A DNA stretch of 64,000 nucleotides from assembly GCA_037043455.1 (NCBI GenBank), contig JAWPHD010001801.1, forward strand, positions 1 through 64,000. The letters run 5' to 3'. A program made the translations under genes and the position numbers. Positions 1-11,576 of the stretch are shown one piece after another (the stretch's first letter is position 1; every line of letters starts with the position of its first letter). The stretch is from Cyrtodaria siliqua. Lineage: Eukaryota; Mollusca; Bivalvia; Adapedonta; Hiatellidae. The notes below the pieces were generated by a model. The model was not told the DNA's origin. It did not search any database and saw only the letters and a list, made by a program, of their open reading frames with translations.

Positions 1-1054
1 CAACATTGTTGTATATTGCAACAACACTTTAGTGTCATATATAGTCAGTCGACACATCAGTATTTGTGATAATACTACGAACGTCTTAAACGTTCATGAG
101 AACAGTCTTTTTCATATTTCATCTGTGTATTCGCTTGTTTTTCTTGATAATTATATATATAGTTAACATATTTTAAAAGTTGCATTAAACTTATGTAAAT
201 GCAGTCACCGTTATTGATTCTTTCCTGAGTTAGTCCCAACCACTATGGTCATCTTGCGACAAATTGCTGAGCGATTTACTACGAAACGTGTTTGTTTCTG
301 ATAATAAAATCTAAAACCTTACATACGTACCTTATTTTGACAGATCGCACAAATTAACCGCATCCTACCTGACAATTACCATAGGAGTATTTTAGAAATT
401 GATACTTACCTTAAAAGGAGTTCATATCTTATTAAAAAACCTTCTGAAAAACATCTTGCTTGAAATTTCATTTGAAGCGAATGTCGTTATTTCTTCCACT
501 TTATATAAAACATAAATAATTAAACAGCAATATGCTAAAAGTAGCCTTGTTTAATAGATAACTAGGAAACAACATTACGATTTTGTTTTTATCGTTGCCA
601 ATTTCACAAGTAGTCATCGCTCGCTCAGCCGGCCTGCTTCGGATTTATTCCAAACGTTATGCTACGCGACTTCAGAACAGAATATACATGTTCTGTCCGA
701 GACTAGTTTCCTAGATGTTGCTTTATCATGAGGATGAATCGATAAGTTTACAATAAGTTTGTCGGTCGTCCATTGTTGAAATATTGAATGAAAACGAAAA
801 AATCAGGTGCAATATTTCAAATAATTTTATGGGTAATCATTGTTTTTTTACTTATCTGTAATGCTGCAATGTTTATTTAAGTATGTATTTAAGTTGGGCG
901 ACGATTGTCACGGAATAAGTTCGTTAAACCTATATGTCAGCTTTGTTTACATTGTTTTATGAATGAACAAAATGGATGATACTAAATTTGACAACATCTC
1001 CACACTTATTTACTAATTACTAAGAATGTACGCGGATTTAAGGTAAAATGCCTC
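1..1054. other. AT-rich stretch without recognisable gene
   Basis: No open frame of useful length or recognisable domain is seen on either strand. The stretch is AT-rich and ends at the 3' tail of a Penelope-like fragment. Confidence 0.5.
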
Positions 1055-2112
1055 AAAAATGACATATAGGGTCCTATAGAAACCTCAGCGTCCGAACGCA
1101 ATGGCATCGTAGGTCCGCACTGTACTGCAAACAAGGACTTGAAAATACAATGAAAGAGACAAAAAACAATAGAAAGGGTGGTGAAGACAGGGTGACCGAC
1201 TTGTAACGGTCAGTAGGCAATAAGGCCTACTGGTTAGCTTGAATCGATTTTATATACGCACAATCCTCGCTATTATCCTGACAGTGTAAACAAAACTACA
1301 TCCCATCAAAAGGAATTCTCTAACAATAAAGTCCACATCCAGAGAAACTAACTAAGAAACACATACAAAATAATAAACATCTCAGGATGTATCCAGAATC
1401 GTACTGAACAACCATAGCCGCTACAGCTAAAGAGAAAACCAATATAGGGTACGACCAGAAAACTCGTGGGACGAAAGCTCATGCACCCACCTCCCTTAGT
1501 TGGGGTTTCAGTAGGTACAATCATAGAGTCCCAAGAGGTAGTCCAGTCATCGCACAAGTGAAACGTGAAGCGTAATAACTGACTATAGAGGGGTCAATCA
1601 CTAAACATGCAGTGCGTTGTAAAACCAAAGGGTTATATCCTTTTCTGACGAACTTCCTGATTAAATTTGTCAGGAAACCCGTCAGACCCCTTTAACTTTC
1701 GAAGTTTAAAGACCACATCTCCATAAAATGAGGGTTGTGATATGCCTAGTCGCAGATGTGATTTAAGGTTGGTGTTGTACTTTTCCAGCATGCCCTCGTT
1801 GCGGCGGTAGAATTTAGAGAAAGATATACGTAGTTTGTGATAACGAAAACCCTGCTGAAGAAGTTTACTTGTAATAACTTGAATTCGATAATTGAAGCCT
1901 ATAACTCTAGCAAATCGAATGAGCTGGGAGATATACACCCCGTAAAAGGTAGCACGAGGTACATCTCCATCCACGTTATTGATAGTTAACGATGTTAAAA
2001 TTGAAATCATCCCGCAATTTCATTGCGACAGGCATTAAAATCAATATCAGATGGAAGGCGATACTTAGGCCCTTTGGCAATTAAATGCCGAATCCTCTTA
2101 TCCGCAATTACA
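1055..2112 (-). mobile_element. PLE-like retroelement fragment, subfamily 2, internally deleted
   Basis: On the minus strand, 2010-1633 reads as the post-RT domain of a reverse transcriptase that also occurs at 17.9-17.4 and 19.2-18.9 kb; shared words include GVYISQLIRF and SQPSFYGDV. A separate piece at about 2112-2010 encodes GPKYRLPSDIDFNACR, which belongs near the N-terminus of the same protein (compare GPKYRLPSTIDFNACR in the copy at 7.4 kb). The RT core between them is therefore missing. The region 1560-1055 is the 3' untranslated tail, recognisable because the same sequence ends the copies at 16938 and 20335. It is a dead fragment. The PLE-like assignment rests on the longer copy at 4.8-7.6 kb. 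Confidence 0.75.
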
Positions 2113-2590
2113 TCAATATTTTCAGTAAGAATATTTCACAAGAGCATAAAATATGTACGATTAAGTAGATTGGACGCATGTTTTAATCCCTATTGTTTTG
2201 TTTCATTTATTATGCAATTAGCATAATAACTTTAATTTGTAATGCTTTTAATTTACTATCACCTTAAACATTTAGTAGAATATATGAGCTTTGGTTAAGG
2301 TAAATCTTTAGTGAAAGAAAACAATCCTATATAGCTTTTAACCACCCCCACCCACAGTGTAATGTATGCATACCCTTAAGCAAAATGTGTAAACAAATAT
2401 ATTTCTAAGGCCTAATAAAATAATACCTGTGTTTACTGCAACATTGTTGGAAAAAATGGTTAGGAAGGTCAACTTTTTGTACAGTAAGTCTGTTATATAT
2501 ATATATATAGACAGAAAAGGCAAAATAATGGTAGGTCACCATGATTGTTAAAATTTTAAATTGTAATGCCACCGTCATGTCAATCTGTCA

Positions 2591-2667
2591 AATAGCTTCA
2601 TCTCACCCCAAGGAAAGTCGTAATTAGACATGTTTTACGACTTTCCTTGGGGTGAGATGAAGCTATT
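2591..2667. repeat. Perfect 33-bp inverted repeat (hairpin)
   Basis: The arms at 2591-2623 and 2635-2667 are exact reverse complements with an 11-bp loop. The right arm belongs to a block repeated in direct orientation at about 3038-3077, so the hairpin probably arose by inverted duplication of a dispersed repeat. Confidence 0.85.
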
Positions 2668-3115
2668 TATGAAGTTTCATGAACATAAGATAAATACATT
2701 TTAAGATTTGACCAAGTTCATATCTGGCTGGTTTTCGAACTTTTCCGAGCTGTCATTGATATTAACAATCTGGTAAAGTTTGGTCAAGATCAGATGAAAA
2801 ATGAAGGCCCTATCGTCGTAACGAGGTAAACGTTAACGGACGGACGGACGTACGACGGACGACAGACGACGGACAACTCGTCATCCCATAAGCTCTGCTG
2901 CCTAGAATGGTGCTCAATGAACACTTTTGTCTTCTCCTGCCATGTGCTTATTTAAAGTTATGAGCTAGGTCGGGTTGCAGGTTAAAGTTTGATGAAAAGG
3001 GGCATAACTTTACCGAAATGAAAGTCAAAGTTATTAGACATGTTTTACGACTTTCCTTGGGGTGAGATGAAGCTATTTATGAAGTTTCATGAATATAAGA
3101 TAATACATTTTAAGT
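2626..3115 (+). repeat. Direct duplication of a dispersed repeat
   Basis: The block TTAGACATGTTTTACGACTT and what follows occurs at 2624-2710 and again at 3033-3115 with few changes. Each copy is followed within about 200 bp by GACGGACG-like simple sequence. That arrangement suggests two copies of one dispersed element rather than a gene. Confidence 0.6.
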
Positions 3116-4805
3116 TTTGACATAGTTCAGGTTGCATGTTAAAGCGTGACGGACAGACGGACGAAGACGACGACAGACGACTGATAAAGTGATCCATATC
3201 TTTCTGCCATGCTACGAAGGCGACAGAAAGACAAATGGAACTTTGAATTGTAACATTTTTGTTAATCATGATTTGATAGCTCAATCTTTTAATTATAAAC
3301 TTAAAGTGTACTTTATTAACTCCATTTATAGCAACACCTTATTACAGAAAGGTCCCATATTTATAGTCTTTCCTATTGTTACGTATATATAGAATCTAAA
3401 AAAACTATATTCACATGCAATTTACTTAAATGAAAGGATAACTATATTCTATTTTTTTGGTTATCTTTACCTTCTTTTGAAAGAATGTGTGTTTAATGAT
3501 ATCACGCCCCTACAAACATTCCAACCATGCACGCTTTTCTTGTGGCCACCCCAGTCACCAAAATAATAAATATTACGCCTTTTAACGGTGAAAGTCCCGG
3601 CTATTTTTGCAACAAACCAAAGATCCTCACGAACGTACCCTCTCCTGTTTTCGTTTTCGCATTGGAAACCGCCGTTCAGACGGGAACACTTTACGTATTC
3701 CCTGTCTCGTAGTACTTAATATTTGTGTATTTATTTCTTATTTCTTTACTTATTTTTGCATTTCACCCCCACCCCCCCCCCCCCGCCCCACCCCCCACCA
3801 CTCCCACCCCATCACCATCATCCTATCCCCTCCGCTTAAACTAGCTCTTAAATTTTGCAAGAGATACTTTTAGTACGAATTATTGTAAAAACAATTGATA
3901 CAGAGACAACTCATACCCTCTGTCACGTTTCTTGGGTGTTGTTTTTCTCTCTGCAGTGTGCAGTAATCTTAATTATAATAAGGTGAATGTACATATAACT
4001 TATATGGTCCCAGTCAGGGTATATTGAACGCTTTATAACAATTTAAATGGCCTATTCTATATTATTTTTTTGCTGTACCGCATTGTATTAAAATGTGCAC
4101 AACTTTTAAAACCGATTTATCAAATGCGTAGTATACGTTACAAAGTGATAATACTCAATTGCAATTGCTTTCGTATTCTACATCTAACTATGTAATCCTA
4201 GCCTCATTTCTCCATCACCTGCTACTTCTTCTACCTACATCTCACGTATGCCTACCCCGTTATATAACATCATATTTTGTGTACTATGCCTCATGTTGTT
4301 ATTTCATGTATTTCATATATGTTGTAACCCGAGTGAAACATAAAGATTATGTTATGTTATGTTATGATTAAAATGGTTAAATGTTTGGTTGCATATGTTT
4401 TTATAGGTTGATAAGGGTTGAACTATGTACAAAAGTACACACAAAAAGTGATTGGTAGAGTTAATCCATGTTATACCCCCATTTTTATATCAATTTAGAA
4501 CATTTTCTTTGTTTAACTTACCTCCCTCTATAAAACAATAGTTTTACACCCTTAAGCTACCGACCTAAACATACTATCATGGCTTAAAAGATGCGTACGA
4601 CATTGACCTTCCCGAAAATGCATATTAGAATTTGCCAGCTTGAGTGGTACCAATATGTCAAAATGTGGGTAGCAGCCAAAAGCCTATTACCCATTTTTCC
4701 CGTTTCAAAATTCAAAACCTTCCCTTCAAACAACTCACTAAACACATACTGATTTAAAATACAATGTTCGTCTGTACTGAGTCATTGTTAATACAAATAT
4801 TGGGT

Positions 4806-7640
4806 AACCAAAATGTTATGAATGAATAAATGAATGAATGGTGTTTTACGGCACGTCGACTCATAAATAGGTCATATTATACGTAGAAACTGATGAAAGA
4901 TGAAGAAATGAAGTAGTAATTAAATAGAAGGATACAAATATCGGACAGGGAAAGCAGCATTCAAGGACGACAGTCAACCACAAAACACAAAAACAAACAC
5001 GCAAACAGACAAACGAAAAGACAAAAGTAATAAAAAATGCAAACGACATCACAAACACAAAAGGGTTGACAATAGGGCTACCGCCTTGGAACGGTCAGTG
5101 GCAAAGTAGGCCACTGGGGGTTTAAACCGGTTCTAGGGTGCACCAAACCTCACACTTACCCTACTGTCAACCCATTAAAACTGGACAGTGTAAATAAAGA
5201 AATCCCCGCCATGATTAAATCTCTAACCAACAAGGCAGCATCAATAGGCAATATAAGTAAAACACAAATATGCTCGTGTAAATATAAAACAAAAAAGCAA
5301 TAGCCTAAAAAGCCACAATGAAGGTACTCAATGACTTGGCAGAAGCCAGAGCAACAAGAGAATAAACCATTAAGGGCACGACAGGAAACATTATAGACAA
5401 ACATCAAACGCCACAGTCCCAATGGGCTTTAGGTAGGCGTCATCATAGGGTCCACAGCCTGTCCGGTCATCGTACAATTAAACAGAAAAACATAGTGGCG
5501 AACTGTAAAAGGATCCACCACCAAGCATGCAGTACGTTGCAAAATGATAGGGTCATAACCTCTTTTGATAAACTTTTTAACAAGTTTAACAAAGATAGTA
5601 TGAAAGTGATCATGACCATGAATCTTACGAAGTTTATAAATCACATCACCATAGAAGTCAGGTTGTGATAGTCCTTGTCGCAGAAGAGTCCTTAAATTAC
5701 TTTTATATTTGGAAAGAAGATCAGGGTTACGATTATAAAAAATTTCAAAGGTTTTACGAAGTTTATGGTAACGGTAACCCTGATTGAGTAGCTTTTTAGT
5801 TATACAAAGATTACGAATATTAAAGTCCTCAACTCGAGTACAAGCTCTTGAAAAACGAATAAGTTGAGACACATACACCCCATAAGAAGTTGCTCGGGGA
5901 ACATCCCCATCCAAGTGGGGGTAATTAACAATGTCAAAATTAAAATCATCTCTCTTGTCATAGATTTTGCTAATTATTTCACCATTTTCAGTCGAGAGAT
6001 CTAAATCAAGAAAAGAAGCGTTATTATCAGATACATTAGCTTTATTAAGCTGAAGTCATTTAGGATAAATATTATGAACCATAGTTGGAAAGAAAGGGTT
6101 GTCAATGTTCAGTTTGTCATCCAGATACCGAGAGGTGTCATTAAAAGCTTCAATAACATCTGCCTGGGTATCTGGTGAAAGACTCAACATGAAATCCCTT
6201 TCATAGCAAAATAAAAACAAATCTGCGACAAGTGGTGCACAGTTCGAACCCATAGGGATACCAACAATTTGTCTATAAACGGTGGTACCATACCTGACGA
6301 AAATATTATTTAATAGGAAGATGAGTGCTTCACAGACTTCATAGCAAGTCCACATAGTATAATTGTCTAAACTGCCGTTAGTGAAAAACGCTCTAATATT
6401 ATTACATGCCAAAAATGTAGTATTTTCTCTAGCGAATGTTTTTTGAATAAGAGAAATTAGCTTGTCTTTAATAAGATGATGTGGTAAGGATGTATATAGT
6501 GTAGAGAAGTCATAAGTACTTATTGATTAAACTTGACCTTTATTGAAAACTTTATCAAGAACGTCTCCTGAATTTTTTATAGACCAAAATAAATTAATCC
6601 CAGAGATTTCATAAGTTTTATCACAATATAGTTTAACGTGATCTTTAACGGCAGTAACACAAGAAGTTAAAAGTTTGGAGATGTTTGTTGTGGTGCAGGC
6701 ACTAGAATTAGAAATAAAGCGAGCCTTATACGGATTTTTATGTAATTTAGGAATCCAGTACATGGTAGGCAGTTTATTTTGCTTATCGTTTACACCAGCC
6801 TTGAAAGTAGTGCACCGAGTGATATGTGCGGAAACAACATCATCCTCAGTAGAATTAACTGGAGTATACGAATTGGGGCTGCCGAGTTCCAGAGATAAAA
6901 CATTGACGTAATGTAGGCGTCAAACAATAATTACATTATTAGCTGCTTTATCTGCAGGAACTAAAACAAATTTATTATGAAATTCCAGAATTCCCGATTT
7001 TAGATTACGAAAGGAAAACCTAGGTCTCGGGGGTAGTAAAGAGGGGTTAGCATTATAAAAGTTAATACGTGTATCTATAATTTTAAGAATTGACTTTTTC
7101 CAAGTAGAAAGCGAGTTTGGGTCCGCATGTTCTCTACGACACCATTTTATACTAAAATCTTCAATGGATTGGGCGATCTGGGCACGACAGGCATTAAAAT
7201 CAATAGTTGAAGGTAATCTATATTTAGGACCTTTCGAAAACAAATGCCGAATACGTTTATCAACAATATCAAAATGACCAGTGATGACATGACCTGCTGG
7301 AGCATAGCAAAATCTTGATGTGTTGCATTCACATTCCTTAGGAGTATTATGTACTATATCAAGGTCAGAAACTATATTGTTGTATTTGAAAATAATATTT
7401 CTAATAGGCTTTTTATACTGATAACAAATTACAGGACTTTCGGAATTTTTGAAATATTTTGGGATAGAATCAACTACATGAGTATCCCGAAAAATACTAG
7501 GCATGTCAATAAAACCAAAACCTTTATTAATATATAGTAGTTTTAGAAAATGCCTGACGTGATCAGACTCCTTTTCAATATGGGGTCGGAGAACATGTTG
7601 TGTGTAGCTTTGAACTATGGAAGCAGTGTTATACAAGGGA
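4806..7640 (-). mobile_element. PLE-like retroelement, subfamily 1, most complete copy
   Basis: This is the longest copy of the family. It reads right to left: a 5' part opening in coding sequence at about 7640, one long RT frame to 5429, then a roughly 600-bp 3' tail that ends in GTGCCGTAAAACACC followed by (ATTC)n-like repeats at about 4850-4806. The 3' tail is repeated at 10141-10665 and 12495-13010. No LTRs or terminal inverted repeats are seen. The RT is described in its own entry. Confidence 0.7.
5429..7636 (-). pseudogene. Reverse transcriptase, PLE-like, three nonsense codons
   Basis: One reading frame of about 735 codons is open from 7636 to 5429 apart from three in-frame stops (TGA at about 6920, TAA at about 6527, TGA at about 6056). 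There is no frameshift, so decay is recent or slow. N-terminal region: a Cys-rich stretch (CECNTSRFC) and GPKYRLPSTIDFNACR. RT region: YWIPKLHKNPYKARFI (compare the PKxHK block of Penelope-like RTs), DFSTLYTSLP (motif A), GIPMGSNCAPLVADLF (primer-contact block) and YLDD (catalytic motif C). The C-terminal part is basic (GVYVSQLIRF, YRYHKLRKTF). No GIY-YIG endonuclease is seen after the RT. Because the 5' end is cut, an N-terminal endonuclease cannot be excluded. What is clear is a reverse transcriptase; the Penelope-like placement is by motif similarity only. Confidence 0.7.
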
Positions 7641-7699
7641 GTTAATGTAAATGTATAAAGATAAAACTGTTTACAAATACTGGATGGTATGGTAGTAAT

Positions 7700-8178
7700 A
7701 TAAACTATTTATATATTTAAATAAACAACAACTAGAACAAATAGAACAACTTCTTCTCGACGAATTGGTCTACTAGAAGGACGCCATTCTCCGATTAACG
7801 GTTTAATTGAATGGAGTTTATTGTTCACAGACAAATCTCAGAGTTACGAATATATGTGTTAATACAACTTTTAAAACCGGTATATGGTAATTTGGCATTA
7901 GATATATGTAAACCTAATGCTGCCTTAGCAGCACTATCAGCTCTATCATTACCACGTATTCCTACATGGTTTGGAAGTCAGCAGAAAAAAATAACCTAAT
8001 CAATAAAGTTGTAAAAGTATTTTTCGAACTGCTCCCCAATAGTGTTTGCAACAACTTTAAGGAAGTTAAGAACTTTGACAAACTTGGCCTTCAAGTAGTT
8101 AAGGTGTGGTATAAACGTTAATTTACGGTCAACCAATATGTCCAAAGTATATTGTCCAACAAACTTACACGTTTTCAT
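7700..8178 (-). mobile_element. LINE fragment (RT end plus RNase H), Jockey/I-like
   Basis: On the minus strand 8178-7996 encodes DRKLTFIPHLNYLKAKFVK, typical of the thumb region after the RT of Jockey/I/R1-type LINEs. After a frame break, 8010-7811 encodes LPNHVGIRGNDRADSAAKAA, a textbook RNase H end with the His and Asp of that domain. Further frame breaks show that it is dead. The exact clade is not resolvable from this fragment. Confidence 0.75.
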
Positions 8179-8785
8179 GTTTGTTTCACTCTTTAGAGTA
8201 CAGTTTGTACGCTGTTAGAAGCATCCTAAACAGTGTGTTGTACGCAGACAGTTGAGAGATTTTGATAATTATCTGCTATATATGACTATTTTAACCGGGA
8301 TCAATGTGACACATTGTGCATATGGGTGTATGTATGATTCATTGATTCTGCACGAACTTTAACGAAGTCTGTCTAAGGGACCTGTTTGTGTCCAGGATGC
8401 AAAAGAGCCCAAGAAACTCCTTAAAAAAAAGAAAAGGTAGCTTTACGTCCATGTGAATATATTAAAACTGTTATGTTGAAGTAAGTTTATAATTTCTAGT
8501 TTTTATAACGTAATATTTTAGATATGCAATTTAGGAACACCGTCGAAAACATATGACGTAGTTCACCGGACATGTACGATGGGTACTCTTCATAATGTTT
8601 CAAATGTGAACATACTAAGATCAAATAAGTTCATTTTTATTTCATGAACGTTTTGTGATATATTTTAGTTCTAGTGAAGCTTTTTCGAATTTGAAATAGA
8701 TTGTTGTTTTTTAAACTACCATTAGATTAATTCTTACGCCGTCGAAAACCCATAACACCGGAAGAATCCGTCAAATGAAAATTGA

Positions 8786-9068
8786 ATTGAATGTTGTTTA
8801 ACGGCTCATCAACACAGTATAGGTTATTTAGAGCCGCCCCAGAGAATCCGGGAACATGCCCTACTCTTATTATCGAATAGATTCCTATGGTTCTTTAACG
8901 TGCTCGGAGCATAGACCGATACACGGGACCGCCCGGTTTACGTCCCCATCCGACGGACGGGGCTAAGGAAAAGTGTCTTGCCCAAGAACACACCGACGGA
9001 ACTCAGTGGCACCACGGAGGATTGAACCCGGGGCCTCCGGTTACAAATCCACCGCGCTACCGACTGCG
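8786..9068 (-). mobile_element. tRNA-derived SINE, copy 1
   Basis: Read on the minus strand, the 5' head resembles a tRNA: a B box in GGGTTCAATCC and the end of an A box in CGCAGTCGGTAGCGCG. A conserved core (TTGGGCAAGACACTTTTCC) and a tail ending in ATTCAATTCAA follow. It is flanked by a 13-bp direct repeat, AAATGAAAATTGA, at 8773-8785 and 9069-9081. The head lacks about 18 bp that copy 2 (38.3 kb) has, so this copy is slightly 5'-truncated. It is not a functional tRNA gene. Confidence 0.85.
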
Positions 9069-10140
9069 AAATGAAAATTGAAAAGAAATCAGAACCGTTA
9101 TAAGTGACAGTGTGGACCTGCTGAAGTTGCTTCTTTTTCACTACACAATGGCAATAACTCTTCAACATCATTCTGTCGTAATACTGCTAAATGCTGAACA
9201 TTTTTCAATCAATTTTGAAATAATATTTGGCTAAAATAGAAATAAATTATCGAACAAGAGTTATCTGGTTTGGTGCAAAAAAGGGGAGTAATGATATATT
9301 ATGCCCAGAGGCTAAGTTAAATTGGGATCAAAGCAACTTCAAACTAGCGGGAATCATACTTTCAACGAATCTGGAGGATATGATACCTTTAAATTATAAT
9401 AGTAAGATTAAAGAAATCAAAGAATTTATATCTAGATGGTCAATAAGAAGACTCACCCCAAATGAAAAATCATTGTGATCAAAAGCCTTGCTTTATCAAA
9501 AATTAATCACCACATTTTAATTATCCCAAACCCATCAAAATAATAATCAAACAGTTAAACTCATTATTTTATGAATATATATGAAATAGTCCAGTCGACA
9601 AAATAAAAAGAGATGTTGTAAATCAGCCTTATAATGAAGGAGGACTAAATATGTTAAATATAGAATATTTTATGAAAGCCCTGAAGGTCACCTGGATAAG
9701 AAGACAAAACATAGTTAATAAAAATGGTGCCACCTTTTTGAAACTATGAACCCCTTTGCAAAGGCACATGCCAAATTTGGGCAAAATTTGGACAACAACC
9801 TGAACAAGATAGACAACCCATTTTGGAATGATGTATATAGTTCATTAATCCAACTAAAACCAGAACTTGCTCCAAATTCATGAAATGAAATATTGATGGA
9901 ACCAGTTTTTCTCAATGATACAATTAAGACTGGAAGAAATTGTTTATATAGCAAATGTTATATAGATAGAAATATTATTTTCGTAATGATTTTGTAGATG
10001 AAAATGGTGACTTTCTGTCTTTTGACTTGTTTCAAGAAAAATACGGATACTTTTCGAACTTTATTGAATATGAACGGATAACAAGGGCAATAAAATCAAC
10101 AGTCGGACATTTAGAAATCACAGAAGATAAATGTAAAATA

Positions 10141-10665
10141 TTTGGACCCAAGCCTATTGGGACGGTGGCGTTTGATGTTTGTCTATGATATTTCTTGTCG
10201 TGCCCTTAATGGTTTATTATCTTACTGCTCTGGCTTCTGCCAAGTCATTGAGTACCTTCATTGTGGCTTGCTAGGCTATTGTTTTTTTGTATTATATTTA
10301 CACGAGCATATTTGTGTTTTACTTATATTGCCTATTGATGCTGCCTTGTTGGTTAGAGATTAGATCACGGCGGGGATTTCTTTATTTACACTGTCCTGTT
10401 TTAATGGGATGACAGTAGGGTAAGTGTGAGGTTTGGTGCACCCTAGAACCGGTTTAAACCCCCAGTGGCCTACTTTGCCACTGACCGTTCCAAGGCGGTA
10501 GCCCTATTGTCAATCATTTTGTGTTTGTGATGTCGTTTGCATTTATTATTGCTTTTGCCTTCTTATTTGTCTGTTTGCGTGTTTGTTTCTGTGTTTTGTG
10601 GTTGACTGTCCTCCTTGAATGCTACTTTCCCTGTCCGATCTTTTTATATTTCTTCTTCTAAGTCT
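10141..10665 (+). mobile_element. PLE-like 3' tail inserted in a LINE fragment
   Basis: This block is nearly identical to the 3' tail at 5430-4880 (reverse strand) and at 12495-13010. It includes the stretch coding RLMFVYDISCRALNGLLSYC in one frame and a conserved CCCTAGAACCGGTTTAAACC. It interrupts LINE-like coding sequence, so it inserted as a heavily 5'-truncated copy, as expected for target-primed retroelements. Confidence 0.75.
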
Positions 10666-10999
10666 TGTATCTAATTAAGAAAGATGACTAGGGGTGCAAA
10701 AATAGTTACAAAACTCTGAATAGAAAAAGAACTAAGCCTAAAGCAATACTTAAATGGAATCAACAACATTTAGAAAAAAGCAAAAAAGAATGGATAAGTA
10801 TTTTTTCACTAACATTTAACATAACAAAAGACACATCACTTATTTGGTTACAGACAATATTACTACATCGTATTTTAGCAACTAATAAACTTCTTGTTAA
10901 AATGAAGATAGATATTATAATGACAGATTTTCATTTTGTAATGCAGACACAAAATCTTTAATCCATTTATGTTGGCACTGTAGAAATGTGCAGTCTTTC

Positions 11000-11155
11000 T
11001 GGAATAGAAATAGAGTTTGCGACTGTCTTAAACATAAGTACAATTATATTTGGAATAGAGTTTGAGTTTACGACTGGCTTAAACATAAGTACAATTATAT
11101 TTGAAATAGAGTTTGAGTTTGCGACTGGCTTAAACATAAGTACAATTATATTTGG
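11000..11155 (+). repeat. 51-bp tandem repeat, about three units
   Basis: The units share AATAGAGTTTGAGTTT, ACTGGCTTAAACATAAG and TACAATTATATTTG. As 51 is a multiple of three, the LINE-derived frame here keeps a 17-residue repeat (IEFEFATGLNISTIIFG). This is replication slippage inside a dead element. Confidence 0.8.
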
Positions 11156-11576
11156 AGATATTGCGCTTGATGATACTTTAAATTATCTTATTCTAGTAGC
11201 CAATTTATGCTTGTAGAATGGAATAGATGGGAGATCACTGTGTTTAACAATGTATAAAAACTCAGTACTTTACCAATATAACACAGAAAAAGTTAATAGC
11301 CTTCAAAACAAATTATATTGACAGATTTAACGAAAAATGGCAAACTTACACTAATCTTATTGAACATAATTAGAACAGGGTCTTTTAAAATCAATGGAGT
11401 TTTATATTTCCACCTATTTCTTTTTCGTATTTTCTAGCAATCTGTTTCCGACAATATCAATATTATATATATATATATATATGTCATTTATAAATAAGAA
11501 TGGAAACAATCCGTTTTTTAAATATTGACTTAATATAGCATGAATTATCCATCATTCTTTAATATGCATAGCATAT

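Larger units (their letters stand above)
2113..4805. other. Gene-free interval with dispersed repeats
   Basis: No coding region is recognised. It contains a perfect 33-bp hairpin (2591-2667), a duplicated block (2626-2700 and 3033-3115), GACGGACG-type simple sequence (2830-2880 and 3150-3180), a poly-C run near 3768-3790, and a (TTATG)n stretch at about 4348-4368. The last looks like a LINE 3' tail, but no LINE protein is visible next to it. Confidence 0.5.
9220..11340 (+). mobile_element. LINE ORF2 C-terminal fragment, L1-like, interrupted
   Basis: The frame at 9227-9478 (WFGAKKGSNDILCPEAKLNW, INYRTRVIW) and broken frames to 10140 read as the region after a LINE RT. The same protein type resumes after 10680, where TFNITKDTSLIWLQTILLHR and then RILATNKLLVKMKI are readable. 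A degenerate Cys/His end follows around 10930-11000. Between them sits a PLE-like 3' tail (10141-10665). Many stops and shifts show that it is old. Confidence 0.65.

Noticed and set aside
8990..9068. tRNA gene on the minus strand (also 38570-38649)
   Set aside because: A and B boxes are present, but the sequence runs into a SINE core and tail and has target duplications; the cloverleaf does not close.
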